From an uncultured Sutterella sp. (GTDB lineage Bacteria; Pseudomonadota; Gammaproteobacteria; Burkholderiales; Burkholderiaceae_F), in NCBI GenBank assembly GCA_905194315.1, contig CAJJRX010000004.1:39335-103334 (forward strand): a DNA stretch of 64,000 nt, given 5' to 3'. A program made the translations under genes and the position numbers. Below are positions 35,880 to 44,502 of this stretch, piece by piece. How positions within the stretch are numbered: the first letter of the stretch is position 1; every line of letters begins with the position of its first letter. The notes beneath the pieces are model-generated. The model did no database searches. It was not told the origin of the DNA and worked only from the letters and a program-made list of their open reading frames with translations.

Positions 35880-37595
35880 CTACGTTTTAACTACCTTTTT
35901 GGAAGTGGTGCCGGTGACCTCTGCTGCAATATCCCCGTCCGAGAGCCGGATCGTGAGCGTGTCACCACGGCTGACATCACCGATACTCTCCACAACCCTG
36001 TCACCTTTATTCACAAGACTGAAGCCGCGCAGAAGCACTTTGTCCGGATCATACGCACACAGCGCATTGCAGAGTGCATTAAGACGGCTTTCACTGTGCG
36101 CGAGCACTCTGGGCACCTGCGTGCCGAGCGAGGCCGAGAGCCGTCTGAGCTGCTGCTCAGCTGCCGCCACCGTTTTTTCGGGCCGCTGCAGACGCTGTGC
36201 ATACGCTGCAAGAACACTCTCACGGTGTTCGAGTCCGCCGGCCGTCAAAAGGCGCAGTGCATTGATGCCGGCGTCGAGCCGCTGCGCCTTCATCCCGATA
36301 ACGCGCGGATAGATGGCCTCAAGACGGGAGGCCTGGGCGGTAAGCTCACGGGTTTTCATCAGGAGGTACGTCTCTGGACTGGCAAAGAGTTTTGCCGAGC
36401 GCTCAAAACGATTGCCGATACTTTCGAGTGCTGTTTCCGCACTTCTGCGCAGGCGGCTTTCCGCCCCCTCGAGCTGACCGGCAGAGATAACTAGCCGGTT
36501 TTCAATCTGCACTAGCTGCCGCTCCTGATAGTCGAGGGTCATTTCCGCTTCGTCGAAAATGCGCTGGAGCTCACTGCCGAGCGAGCGCGAAAACTCATCG
36601 AGCCGTTTTTCCCAGAACCGCCCGTCGTGACCGAGCTGCTCGGCGGCTGCTGTCGGCGTGGAGGCTCCGATATCCGCAGCGAGCTGTGCGAGCGTCTCAT
36701 CCGTCTCGTGTCCGATCCCTGTCACCACCGGTGTACGCATAGCCGCCACAGCCCGCACAACGCGTTCGTCACTGAAGCAGAACAGATCCTCAAACGAACC
36801 GCCGCCGCGAACCAGCAGCACCGCGTCGGCGCCAAGCTCATCGGCACGTCTGAGCGCGCGGACAATCCCCGCCGGAGCCTCCTGCCCCTGCACCGGCGTC
36901 TCCACGAGCGTCATCCGAACCCACGGCATACGGCGTGCCATCGTGCGCCTGACGTCCTGATAGGCAGCCGCCTGAGCGCTTGTCACTACGGCAATCCGGC
37001 GGATAAAGGCGGGAAGCGTTTTTTTGCGTGCACTCTCAAACAGTCCCTCCTGGCGGAGCCTGTTCTTGAGCTGAAGATATGCCTCATACAGAGCACCCAG
37101 ACCGGCAGGACGCCAGTTGGAGAGGCGGATCTGCAGATCGCCGCCTCTGATGTACACATCCGACTCGCCGAGAATCTCAATGCGGTCACCGTCACGGAAC
37201 GAGGGTGGATTGCGCCGCTGGGCACCGGCAAAATAAACGCAGCGCACCTGTGCCGCGCCGTCCTTGAGCGTGAAATACACGTGCCCGGACGCATACGCGC
37301 GCGAGCAGTTGCTCACCTCGCCGGAAATCCACCAGCCGGTCATCTGCCCTTGGACCGCACGCTGGAGCCGTTCGAGCGCCGCGGCAACGCTGAGCACATT
37401 GGCGGCAGGGCGATCCGGTGCCACCGTCGTGCTGCGTTCCCTGTACGCAGGCTCGGGCCGGCGTGTCTGCGCCGAAAAAGCCGTGAGCGGACGCGGTTCG
37501 ACAGAGCGTGTGACGCCGGGGATAAAACCGCCCGCGATGGCTTCATCGATATCCATCATGGGAATGTCATCAAAGAGATTGGGCGATTCAGACAT
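35880..37595 (-). CDS. xseA: Exodeoxyribonuclease VII large subunit
   Basis: This encodes 571 aa, longer than E. coli XseA (456) because of about 75 extra N-terminal residues rich in Arg/Pro. An OB-fold domain (WISGEVSNCSRAYASGHVYF, about 90-170) precedes the catalytic domain, with VVTSAQAAAYQDV, LLVRGGGSFEDL and GIGHETDETLAQLAAD, then a coiled-coil. It degrades single-stranded DNA with XseB, which is not in the window. It lies directly left of the DnaA-box region. No clear ribosome binding site precedes the ATG. Confidence 0.94.
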   Translation of the reverse strand: MSESPNLFDDIPMMDIDEAIAGGFIPGVTRSVEPRPLTAFSAQTRRPEPAYRERSTTVAPDRPAANVLSVAAALERLQRAVQGQMTGWWISGEVSNCSRAYASGHVYFTLKDGAAQVRCVYFAGAQRRNPPSFRDGDRIEILGESDVYIRGGDLQIRLSNWRPAGLGALYEAYLQLKNRLRQEGLFESARKKTLPAFIRRIAVVTSAQAAAYQDVRRTMARRMPWVRMTLVETPVQGQEAPAGIVRALRRADELGADAVLLVRGGGSFEDLFCFSDERVVRAVAAMRTPVVTGIGHETDETLAQLAADIGASTPTAAAEQLGHDGRFWEKRLDEFSRSLGSELQRIFDEAEMTLDYQERQLVQIENRLVISAGQLEGAESRLRRSAETALESIGNRFERSAKLFASPETYLLMKTRELTAQASRLEAIYPRVIGMKAQRLDAGINALRLLTAGGLEHRESVLAAYAQRLQRPEKTVAAAEQQLRRLSASLGTQVPRVLAHSESRLNALCNALCAYDPDKVLLRGFSLVNKGDRVVESIGDVSRGDTLTIRLSDGDIAAEVTGTTSKKVVKT

Positions 37596-37689
37596 ATCAG
37601 GTGCTTCAGTAGGAGTTGATCTGAAAATGCTAGCACGGGCGGCCGCTCAGCGCAGCCCGTCCGTTGCGCAGAAACTGAGAAAAACATTA

Positions 37690-37708
37690 TTTACAAGATA
37701 TATGTAAA
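37690..37708. promoter_or_regulatory. Inverted repeat at the xseA side of the DnaA-box region
   Basis: TTTACA-N7-TGTAAA, perfect 6-bp arms, AT-rich. It may be a protein-binding site for the origin or for the xseA promoter. Confidence 0.35.
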
Positions 37709-37759
37709 ACAGGCAAAGGAAGTCACACATATAGTGTTTTCCGATTTTCAGCTCCCTCC

Positions 37760-38300
37760 TCTGGCGGTGGATAACTTTCCTCCGACTTATCCACAGGCTG
37801 AGTCACCGCGGCGGAGAACGCCCGGACAGCGCAAAAAAGCGGTTTTTCCGATTTCCCGGCGAAATTATCCCCGGCACGGCACAGATTGCCTAAAAAATAG
37901 GCAGAAAAAAGATTTTTTTGATTTTTGAAAGACTTACTCTGTTTTTCCCATACTTATCCACAAGTATACCCACACAAATTGGGGAAATTCCTTACAGCCT
38001 CTCCTCCGTCGGGCTTTCTCAAATACATATTTTTCCCCGTTTGTCAAGACCTATCACATAAAAGCGTCTAATTTATCCACAACCTTCGTAAAATCACCGA
38101 TTTGTAAAGTTTTCCACACAAACGGGATCAGAATACGTTCTCTGAATTCGCTGTAGCCCTAGTGCCGCAAGCGTTTCAGAGAATACTTCAAAAGATTTCC
38201 AAAAGACGCTCAATCAGCGCTAAACGCCTGTGAGAGCTATAGAGGAGAAAGTTATCCACGAAGTTATTCACAGCCTGAGTGACTTCGCGTGGACAACCTT
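37760..38300. other. Putative chromosomal replication origin (oriC): DnaA-box cluster
   Basis: Within a 0.9-kb non-coding gap there are nine DnaA-box matches. Perfect TTATCCACA occurs at 37787, 37954 and 38073; TTATTCACA (fits TTATNCACA) at 38264; TTTTCCACA at 38110; TTATCCACG at 38252. TTATCCACC (37766) is on the minus strand, and the 7/9 matches are at 37865 and 38288 (minus). Between the first and second perfect boxes is an A/T-rich stretch (37891-37935, with a run of seven T) that would suit the unwinding element. In Burkholderiales I recall exbB-exbD at this place between xseA and lpxK; here they are missing and this region stands instead. dnaA, dnaN and parAB are not in the window, so oriC is inferred. 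Confidence 0.65.
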
Positions 38301-38511
38301 CCGGCACCGCGGACTTCCAAAAAAGCATCGCCCGCCATGTTTCACCGTGCGCAAAATATCGCTATCATTAATAGTCAGTGCTCGGACACTGAGACCGGTT
38401 AGTTCTTTTTTCACGGAATATGTCAGACAAACCACCACGACCTGTGCACTCGACCGAGTGCCTTTTCACACTTCCCGCTCATACCGTTGCGCTCCGCCGG
38501 GAGGTACGGCT

Positions 38512-39570
38512 ATGAGTACACAGTCCCGACTTGAGAACTGGATTCACCGCCAGTGGGATCACTTCGGTCTCACGGCCGCTCTGCTGAGTCCCCTGTCTCT
38601 GCTTTTTTACGGCATTTCCCGCTCCCGTGCTCACCGCATGCTGCCTCAGAGGCTGCCTGTGCCCGTGGTTGTCGTCGGTAATATCTATGTCGGCGGTACA
38701 GGCAAAACGCCTGTCACGATTACGATTGTGCGTGAACTGAAAAAACGGGGCTGGCATCCGGGTATCATCTCGCGCGGCTTCGGCCGTCAGTCAGGCTCCG
38801 TTGAACTGGTTACCGGCACCAGCACAGCTGCTGAGGTCGGCGACGAACCGCTTCTGATTTATCAGGAAACCGGCGTGCCGGTTGCTGTCGGACGCCGCCG
38901 TTATGAAGCCGGCAAAGCGCTGCTTGCCGCCCATCCCGACATTGACGTCATTGTGAGCGATGACGGACTGCAGCACACGGCACTCGCCCGTGACTTTGAA
39001 ATTGCTGTTGTCGGCACGCGCGGCCTCGGTAACGGTCTTGTGCTGCCGGCGGGTCCGCTCAGAGAGCCGCCCTCCAGGCTTGACCGTGTGGATGCCATCG
39101 TGCTTAACACCAGCAGCGAAGTGATCGTCAAGAGCCGCACCCCGCGATATGCCGCCTCGAGTACGTTCGGCGCCTGCCGTCAGCTCGCCACCGGCCGTAC
39201 CTGCAGCATTGATGAACTCTCAGGACGCATCGCCGCGGAAAACCTCAAGGTGCTCTCGGCTGCAGGCATTGCCGCACCGGGCCGTTTCTTCGCCATGGTC
39301 CGCGCTCATGACATCGATGGTGCCACACTCGAGCTCGGTGACCACTTTGATTTCTCGAGCAACCCCTTCGCCGGACGCGACGAGGACATCATCCTCATCA
39401 CCGGCAAGGATGCCGTGAAATGCCGCACCCACCCTGAGCTGAGCAAAGACGAGCGGCTCTGGGTTATTGAACTCGATATGCATCTCGACAGCTATCTGAT
39501 CGACTCCATCGAGGAAACCATCCGTGAGGTGCGCAATCATCCCCGCCCGATACATCCGAAGCTCGCCTGA
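38512..39570 (+). CDS. lpxK: Tetraacyldisaccharide 4'-kinase
   Basis: This encodes 352 aa. The start at 38512 is set by GGAGG seven bases upstream; the frame reaching to 38230 runs through the DnaA boxes and is spurious. The P-loop GNIYVGGTGKTP (about 60-70), ISRGFGR, GDEP and DDGLQH motifs are all LpxK. It phosphorylates the 4' position of the lipid A precursor at the inner membrane, making lipid IVA. It is the first gene right of the origin-like region and ends in a two-way terminator facing eptA. Confidence 0.96.
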   Translation: MSTQSRLENWIHRQWDHFGLTAALLSPLSLLFYGISRSRAHRMLPQRLPVPVVVVGNIYVGGTGKTPVTITIVRELKKRGWHPGIISRGFGRQSGSVELVTGTSTAAEVGDEPLLIYQETGVPVAVGRRRYEAGKALLAAHPDIDVIVSDDGLQHTALARDFEIAVVGTRGLGNGLVLPAGPLREPPSRLDRVDAIVLNTSSEVIVKSRTPRYAASSTFGACRQLATGRTCSIDELSGRIAAENLKVLSAAGIAAPGRFFAMVRAHDIDGATLELGDHFDFSSNPFAGRDEDIILITGKDAVKCRTHPELSKDERLWVIELDMHLDSYLIDSIEETIREVRNHPRPIHPKLA

Positions 39571-39571
39571 G

Positions 39572-39607
39572 AAAAAACGCCGGCCTTCCTGAGAAGACCG
39601 GCGTTTT
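39572..39607. terminator. Bidirectional terminator between lpxK and eptA
   Basis: AAAACGCCGGCC pairs with GACCGGCGTTTT (one wobble) with a 10-nt loop and A/T runs on both ends. Confidence 0.85.
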
Positions 39608-39617
39608 CTTTCTGCTG

Positions 39618-41213
39618 TCAGTGCTCCTGGCGCGCCGCGTTAAGGTCATAGGCCTTTTCGTAGGAGGAGCCTTTGACCTTGAGCAGCCCCATCACCGTGT
39701 GGTAGAGGTTGTCGTGTGTGACCTTCTCTTTGCCGGCAATGCTTCTGAGCTGCTCGACATTGACGCCGTAGTTGCGGATAAAGTCTCCGGAGAACCACAT
39801 TACCATCGGCACCTCAGTCTGCTCATCAGGCGCCATCCAGTACGGAGCGCCATGCAGGAACAAACCGTCCTCGCCAAGACTCTCCCCGTGGTCAGAGACA
39901 TAGTAAAGCGCCGTATTGTAGCCCTTGGCCGCCCGCAGGCGTTCAATCAGGCCGGCAAGCACACGGTCGGTGTTACGCACACTGTTGTCGTAGGCAGCCA
40001 CAATACTTTCGCGTGAGCAGCTGCTCAGGTCGGCATCACGGCACTCAGGCTGATAGAGCTTGTCCTCAGGACCCGAGCGCAGATAGTAGGCGGGGCCGTG
40101 CGCAGCCATCATGTGCAGGAACAGCACAGTCGGCCTGTCTGTTGTCAGATGCGTAATGGCGTTGTCAACCTCGGCAAAGAACGCGTCATCAAAACAGTCA
40201 CCGCCCGGGCAGTATTTATCAACTTTGTTCACCTTGCGCTCAGGCACCTGGTAGGCCGCGCCTTTGCTGCCGGACTGGTTATCAATCCATTCAACTTTGA
40301 ACCCCGCCCTCTGAAGAACCACCGGAAGCGGCTCCTCGCGCAGAATCTGGTCGCGGTCATAGCTGCGGCGCCCCGACCTGCTGAACATGCAGGGGACGGA
40401 CACATCCGTACTCGTTCCACAGGCGTGGGCATCCGTGAAATTGATCAGATCCGGAATCTTGCTCAGCTGCGGATTCGTATCCTTAGTGTAGCCGTTCAGT
40501 GCCCAGTTCGCCGAGCGGGTGGTCTCACCCACAACGACCACAAACAGGGTCGGCGAGTCAGGGTGCACGGTCATTTCTGGCTTCTCATCAATGACCTCGC
40601 GCACCTTTCTGTCTCCAGGCGCTTCATCCTTGACCATGGTACGGATCGAGGAGTAGATCACATTAAAGGGAGCGATATAGTAGCGAAGCGCACGGTTGCC
40701 GCGGAAAAGACCTGCCGAATCCTGAAAGGTTGCCGCCACAAGCGCAACAGCGATCCCGACTGCCCCCAGTACAACCGCAACACCCTTGAGAAACCGCCAG
40801 CGCACAGTCCTGTCGGGTTTGCGAAGCATAACCGTCGCCGCAACAGGCGGCAGGGAAACAGCCAGAAAGAGCGAAACAGTTTTGAACGACAGATACCCTG
40901 TTGCCTCACGCACATCGGTGGCAATGACATTACGCATCATGTCCGCCGTTACCGGCACCCCGTAGAGCAGTGCGCCGCAGTAGGCACCCGCACCGGCGAG
41001 GGTCAGAACAATCATCAGAAGCTGGAACACCCTGTGCGGCAGAAATGCCAGCAGCCTGACAAATGCCACCGCCAGCAGCACAAAGACAGTGCCGAGCGCA
41101 AGAAAGAACGACCACTTGAAGTTGCCGTTATAAAAAGCGGCGGCACTCTGCCAGAGAGGCCAGTCAAAAACAATAGTCCACCAGAGTGCTGTAAACAGCA
41201 GGTACTTTTTCAT
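39618..41213 (-). CDS. eptA: Lipid A phosphoethanolamine transferase, EptA/MCR family
   Basis: This encodes 531 aa, with ATG 41213 (MKKYLLFTALWW). Five N-terminal membrane helices (about 5-165) precede a periplasmic sulfatase-fold domain. The catalytic nucleophile is T269 in CGTST (disulfide C265-C275 expected), metal ligand E230 in VVGETTRS, and DHGESLGEDGLFLHG near the end. Further Cys pairs are visible. It adds phosphoethanolamine from PE to lipid A phosphates, lowering charge and polymyxin binding. It lies 52 bp after the PAP2 gene and is convergent with lpxK. Confidence 0.93.
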   Translation of the reverse strand: MKKYLLFTALWWTIVFDWPLWQSAAAFYNGNFKWSFFLALGTVFVLLAVAFVRLLAFLPHRVFQLLMIVLTLAGAGAYCGALLYGVPVTADMMRNVIATDVREATGYLSFKTVSLFLAVSLPPVAATVMLRKPDRTVRWRFLKGVAVVLGAVGIAVALVAATFQDSAGLFRGNRALRYYIAPFNVIYSSIRTMVKDEAPGDRKVREVIDEKPEMTVHPDSPTLFVVVVGETTRSANWALNGYTKDTNPQLSKIPDLINFTDAHACGTSTDVSVPCMFSRSGRRSYDRDQILREEPLPVVLQRAGFKVEWIDNQSGSKGAAYQVPERKVNKVDKYCPGGDCFDDAFFAEVDNAITHLTTDRPTVLFLHMMAAHGPAYYLRSGPEDKLYQPECRDADLSSCSRESIVAAYDNSVRNTDRVLAGLIERLRAAKGYNTALYYVSDHGESLGEDGLFLHGAPYWMAPDEQTEVPMVMWFSGDFIRNYGVNVEQLRSIAGKEKVTHDNLYHTVMGLLKVKGSSYEKAYDLNAARQEH

Positions 41214-41265
41214 GAGTTTTTCCGTTTGTTTAACGTAACGCGCAGAGAAAAAGCGCAACCGGGCA

Positions 41266-41973
41266 CTACAGCCGCCCGGCTGCCCGCGTTCTGATTTCCT
41301 TCGGACGGAGCCAGAGCGCATATAGTAAAGCAGCCAGCGTCCAGTCGATCAGGAAACTCGCAATGGTATGTGACAAAAAGTGAGCGCCCTGAGAAACTCT
41401 CAGTATTGAGCAGAAAATACCGATCAGTAAAGCTGTTCCCAGCCAGAATAACGCTTTTTGGCGTGAGACATCACGCCAGGCGAAATAAAGCACAAAGAGA
41501 CCGAACCCGGTGCCGGCATGACCTGCAGGCCAGCAGTTGCCCCGGACCCGGGTAAAGTGCAGAACAGGATCGAGTATCGGCTGCTCACCGCCAAAAGGCG
41601 TTGTAGACCAGGGACAGAATACGCCTGTGGTACGTTTGAGCCACCAGACGGCAAAAAGCGTCACCAGCAGACCGGTGATCACAAAGGCACTCCTGTGCAC
41701 CTCAAGTGAGTTACCCGCGCGCACAGCCCGGAATACCAGAAACAGGTAAAAGAATGCGATAACGGCAGGAAATGCCTTGATGAGTTCATGCCCGAAAAAT
41801 TCCAGCACAGGATGTCCCTGACCGACCCACTCACCGTTGAGCCAGAAGAGCTGACTCACCTGCAGGTCGAGTCCGTGCGGCGGGAATATGAGCAGCAGCA
41901 CAAGACAGACAAACGGCATCCCGATATTGAACAGATACGAAAACGGTCTCACTGACAACTGATTATACGGCAT
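41266..41973 (-). CDS. PAP2-family membrane phosphatase, possible lipid A phosphatase
   Basis: This encodes 235 aa, with ATG 41973 (MPYNQLSVRPFS). Six predicted helices. PAP2 motifs are LKRTTGVFCPW (motif 1 with CP in place of RP), WPAGHAGTGF (motif 2) and RVSQGAHFLSH (motif 3), with the catalytic histidines kept. Its position just upstream of eptA in an apparent operon suggests it removes a lipid A or undecaprenyl phosphate; removal of one phosphate before pEtN addition is known for LpxE/EptA in Helicobacter. Function here is inferred from that context. Confidence 0.78.
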   Translation of the reverse strand: MPYNQLSVRPFSYLFNIGMPFVCLVLLLIFPPHGLDLQVSQLFWLNGEWVGQGHPVLEFFGHELIKAFPAVIAFFYLFLVFRAVRAGNSLEVHRSAFVITGLLVTLFAVWWLKRTTGVFCPWSTTPFGGEQPILDPVLHFTRVRGNCWPAGHAGTGFGLFVLYFAWRDVSRQKALFWLGTALLIGIFCSILRVSQGAHFLSHTIASFLIDWTLAALLYALWLRPKEIRTRAAGRL

Positions 41974-42353
41974 GATGTTTTCCGGCTGATACAAAAACTG
42001 CACCACGCCGGCCGGCTCAACTGAAGTTGGCGCACCGCAGTTTATCCTGCGTGGCTGCATTCGCGCCAAATTTAACAGACCATCTGGTCGGTTGCGTAAA
42101 TTTCCTGTAAAACAGGACGATAGGCGGATTTCTCACACAGAAATTCAAAAAGGCGGTTATCCTCACAGCTGAGGCGATTCCGCTATACTTTGGCTCATTC
42201 ACAGAGAAACACTTTGATGCAAATATTTTCTGCCCACTGCGCCGGTATTGCCGGACAGACAGCCGGCAGAGCATCCGTTTCCTGCTGCTGTATTGACAAT
42301 ATTTCTTGATTTTTTGCTGCCTGCCGGCGACGACGGCAGGCTCACTGACGTCT
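41974..42353. other. Divergent region between the PAP2 gene and the Trm112-like gene
   Basis: 380 bp with no gene. A plus-strand TATACT (42184-42189) may be the -10 of the downstream operon. A perfect 8-bp hairpin, GCCTGCCG/CGGCAGGC (42319-42341), lies just 12 bp before the Trm112-like start. Another TTGACA occurs at 42293 without a matching -10. Confidence 0.45.
42319..42341 (+). promoter_or_regulatory. Leader hairpin before the Trm112-like gene
   Basis: GCCTGCCG-N7-CGGCAGGC forms a stable stem in the ribosome-binding region, with no T-run. It would limit translation of the following start unless unfolded. No standard Shine-Dalgarno is visible between it and the ATG. Confidence 0.4.
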
Positions 42354-42572
42354 ATGAAACCCACCATTATTGATGCACTGGTCTGCCCGGTCTGCAAAGG
42401 AAACCTGCACAAGAGCACCGCGGGACGCGAGGAACTGATCTGCCACCGCTGTGCGCTCGCCTTCGAAATCCGCAACGATATCGCTGTTATGATCAAAGAC
42501 CGTGCCCGTCCTCTGAGTGCTGAAGAGGTTGAACAGTGGCGTGAAAGCAGCACAAAAGTTGTCCAGCAATAA
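42354..42572 (+). CDS. Trm112-like / YcaR zinc-ribbon protein
   Basis: This encodes 72 aa starting MKPTIIDALVCPVCKGNL. Two Cys pairs (C11, C14 and the CHRC pair) match a zinc ribbon. YcaR in E. coli precedes kdsB, as here. Trm112-type proteins often activate methyltransferases; the role of the short bacterial form is not settled. It has no clear ribosome binding site and follows the leader hairpin. Confidence 0.85.
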   Translation: MKPTIIDALVCPVCKGNLHKSTAGREELICHRCALAFEIRNDIAVMIKDRARPLSAEEVEQWRESSTKVVQQ

Positions 42573-42584
42573 GGTTTGATCAAC

Positions 42585-43346
42585 ATGTCCGCCTTTACCG
42601 TTCTGATTCCCGCCCGTCTGAAGTCCACCCGTCTTCCGGGCAAACCCCTTGCCGATATCGCCGGCAAGCCGATGGTTGTCCGCGTTGCCGAACGTGCCCT
42701 TGCCGCCGGCGCCTCACGTGTGGTGGTTGCTCTTGATGACGCCTCAGTGGAGGCGGCCTGCCGCGTGCACGGCATTGAAACCATCATGACCAGACCGGAT
42801 CATCTGACCGGTACCGACCGCCTCTCGGAAGCGGTCAGCAAGCTCGGTCTGCACGATGATGAGATCGTTGTCAATGTTCAGGGCGATGAACCGCTCATGC
42901 CTGTGGAGGTGATCCGCTCTGTTGCCGGTCTGCTCGCTGAGCGGGACTGTGCCATTGCCACCGCTGCGCATCCCATTACGGATATCGAAGCTTTTATGAA
43001 TCCCAATGTTGTGAAAGTGGCACTTGACAGCGAAAGCTATGCGCTCACCTTCTCCAGAGCGCCGCTGCCCTACCCGCGCGATCATTTCCGGGATCAGAAA
43101 CCCGGGCTGCCTGCGGATCTGCCGGCCTATCATCATCTCGGGATCTATGCCTACCGGGTCAAATTCCTCAAGCGTTTCCCCACGCTTGAACAGCCTCCGC
43201 TTGAGCGCTATGAAAGCCTCGAACAGCTCCGTGCCCTTTTCTACGGGGAGAGGATTGTCGTGAAGGTTCTCAACGAGGATCTCCCTGCCGGCGTTGACAC
43301 GCCCGAGGATCTTGAGCGCGTGCGCGCGCACTTCTGCCGGCAGTAA
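42585..43346 (+). CDS. kdsB: CMP-KDO synthetase (3-deoxy-manno-octulosonate cytidylyltransferase)
   Basis: This encodes 253 aa, with ATG 42585 after AAGG. The N-terminus FTVLIPARLKSTRLPGKPLADI is the nucleotidyltransferase signature, with VNVQGDEPLMP and the HHLGIYAYR motif. It activates KDO for inner-core LPS. It sits between the Trm112-like gene and adk, with a terminator after it. Confidence 0.96.
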   Translation: MSAFTVLIPARLKSTRLPGKPLADIAGKPMVVRVAERALAAGASRVVVALDDASVEAACRVHGIETIMTRPDHLTGTDRLSEAVSKLGLHDDEIVVNVQGDEPLMPVEVIRSVAGLLAERDCAIATAAHPITDIEAFMNPNVVKVALDSESYALTFSRAPLPYPRDHFRDQKPGLPADLPAYHHLGIYAYRVKFLKRFPTLEQPPLERYESLEQLRALFYGERIVVKVLNEDLPAGVDTPEDLERVRAHFCRQ

Positions 43347-43378
43347 CCGGCTCACGAAAATCGCTCACCGATAATCAG

Positions 43379-43404
43379 AAAGGCGGACTGCGGTCCGCCT
43401 TTTC
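43379..43404 (+). terminator. Terminator of kdsB
   Basis: AAAGGCGGAC/GTCCGCCTTT, 10 bp, 4-nt loop, then TTTCT. It lies 32 bp past the kdsB stop. Confidence 0.82.
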
Positions 43405-43415
43405 TACTTTTTTTC

Positions 43416-43444
43416 TAGGCATTTGGGCGAAATGACGCTAAAAT
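43416..43444 (+). promoter_or_regulatory. Putative adk promoter
   Basis: TAGGCA, 17 bp, TAAAAT. It follows the kdsB terminator and lies about 160 bp before adk. The long leader to adk is without gene content. Confidence 0.4.
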
Positions 43445-43601
43445 GTGGCAGTCTATGCGTGAATCTGCTTGTCACAATCACGCACCGGACGCTTGATTCA
43501 CCTGCGGATCTGTTGAGTACAGACCGGGCGGTCCCGGAGGTTATCCCCGGATCAAAGCGTCCCCTGTCAACCACTGAAATTCAAGTCATGGAGCTATTAC
43601 T

Positions 43602-44255
43602 ATGCGTCTTATTCTGATTGGGCCTCCCGGTGCAGGCAAAGGTACTCAGGCCAAATTCATCTGTGAAAAATTCGGTATTCCCCAGATTTCCACCGGTGAC
43701 ATGCTGCGTGCCGCTGTCAAAGCCGGCACACCGCTCGGTCTTGCCGCCAAAGCCATTATGGAAAAGGGTCAGCTCGTCAGCGACGACATCATCATCGGTC
43801 TGGTCAAGGACCGTCTGACGCAGCCTGATGCTGCCAACGGCGCCCTCTTCGACGGTTTCCCCCGCACCATTCCGCAGGCTCAGGCTCTGCAGGAAGCCGG
43901 TATCCCGATCGACTACGTCCTTGAGATTCAGGTGCCTGACGAGGAAATCGTTGAACGCATGTCCGGCCGCCGTGTTGATCCGGTCTCCGGCCGCACCTAT
44001 CACATCAAATACAATCCGCCCAAAGTGGAAGGTAAGGACGACGTGACGGGTGATCCGCTCATTCAGCGTGATGACGACCGCGAAGAAGTGGTTCTCAACC
44101 GCCTGAAGGTCTACCATGATCAGACCGAAGCACTCGTCGGGTTCTACCGTGACCTCGCCGCGAGCGGCGACAAGAGCGCACCGAAGTATGTGTCCATCTC
44201 CGGACTCGGCGCCATTGATGCCATCACGGCCCGTGTGTTTGAGGCCCTGAAGTAA
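43602..44255 (+). CDS. adk: Adenylate kinase
   Basis: This encodes 217 aa. GGAG precedes the ATG. The P-loop is GPPGAGKGTQ (7-16), the NMP-binding DMLRAAV and DGFPRT, and a long LID domain without zinc cysteines (RRVDPVSGRTYHIKYNPP). It interconverts ADP with ATP and AMP. It is the last gene of the lpxK-kdsB-adk neighbourhood. Confidence 0.97.
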   Translation: MRLILIGPPGAGKGTQAKFICEKFGIPQISTGDMLRAAVKAGTPLGLAAKAIMEKGQLVSDDIIIGLVKDRLTQPDAANGALFDGFPRTIPQAQALQEAGIPIDYVLEIQVPDEEIVERMSGRRVDPVSGRTYHIKYNPPKVEGKDDVTGDPLIQRDDDREEVVLNRLKVYHDQTEALVGFYRDLAASGDKSAPKYVSISGLGAIDAITARVFEALK

Positions 44256-44286
44256 TCTTCCGGTTCCTCTCCCGATTGTTTCTGCT

Positions 44287-44324
44287 CGTCTGAAACCGGT
44301 CCGGTTTCAGGCGGGCATTTTTTC
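44287..44324 (+). terminator. Terminator of adk
   Basis: An 11-bp stem (one G-T), CGTCTGAAACC/GGTTTCAGGCG, followed after GGCA by six T. Confidence 0.7.
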
Positions 44325-44502
44325 TTGGAAGCGACTTTTTGTTGCCTGTTCAAAAAGTTTGAAAAGAGCAGTTTCAGCTGACACATTTGTCTTGCACAGA
44401 CACAGAAAAGTCGTGTAAAAAGTTCTGTTGTACGTTCTGCCGTACCGGCGCGGATACCGCGCCCGGCAAGTCTGCTCATTTTTTGCGGAAAGGATTTTCA
44501 CT

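Noticed and set aside
38230..38511. 94-codon N-terminal extension of lpxK
   Set aside because: It would translate DnaA boxes; the ATG at 38512 has a perfect Shine-Dalgarno and the family N-terminus.
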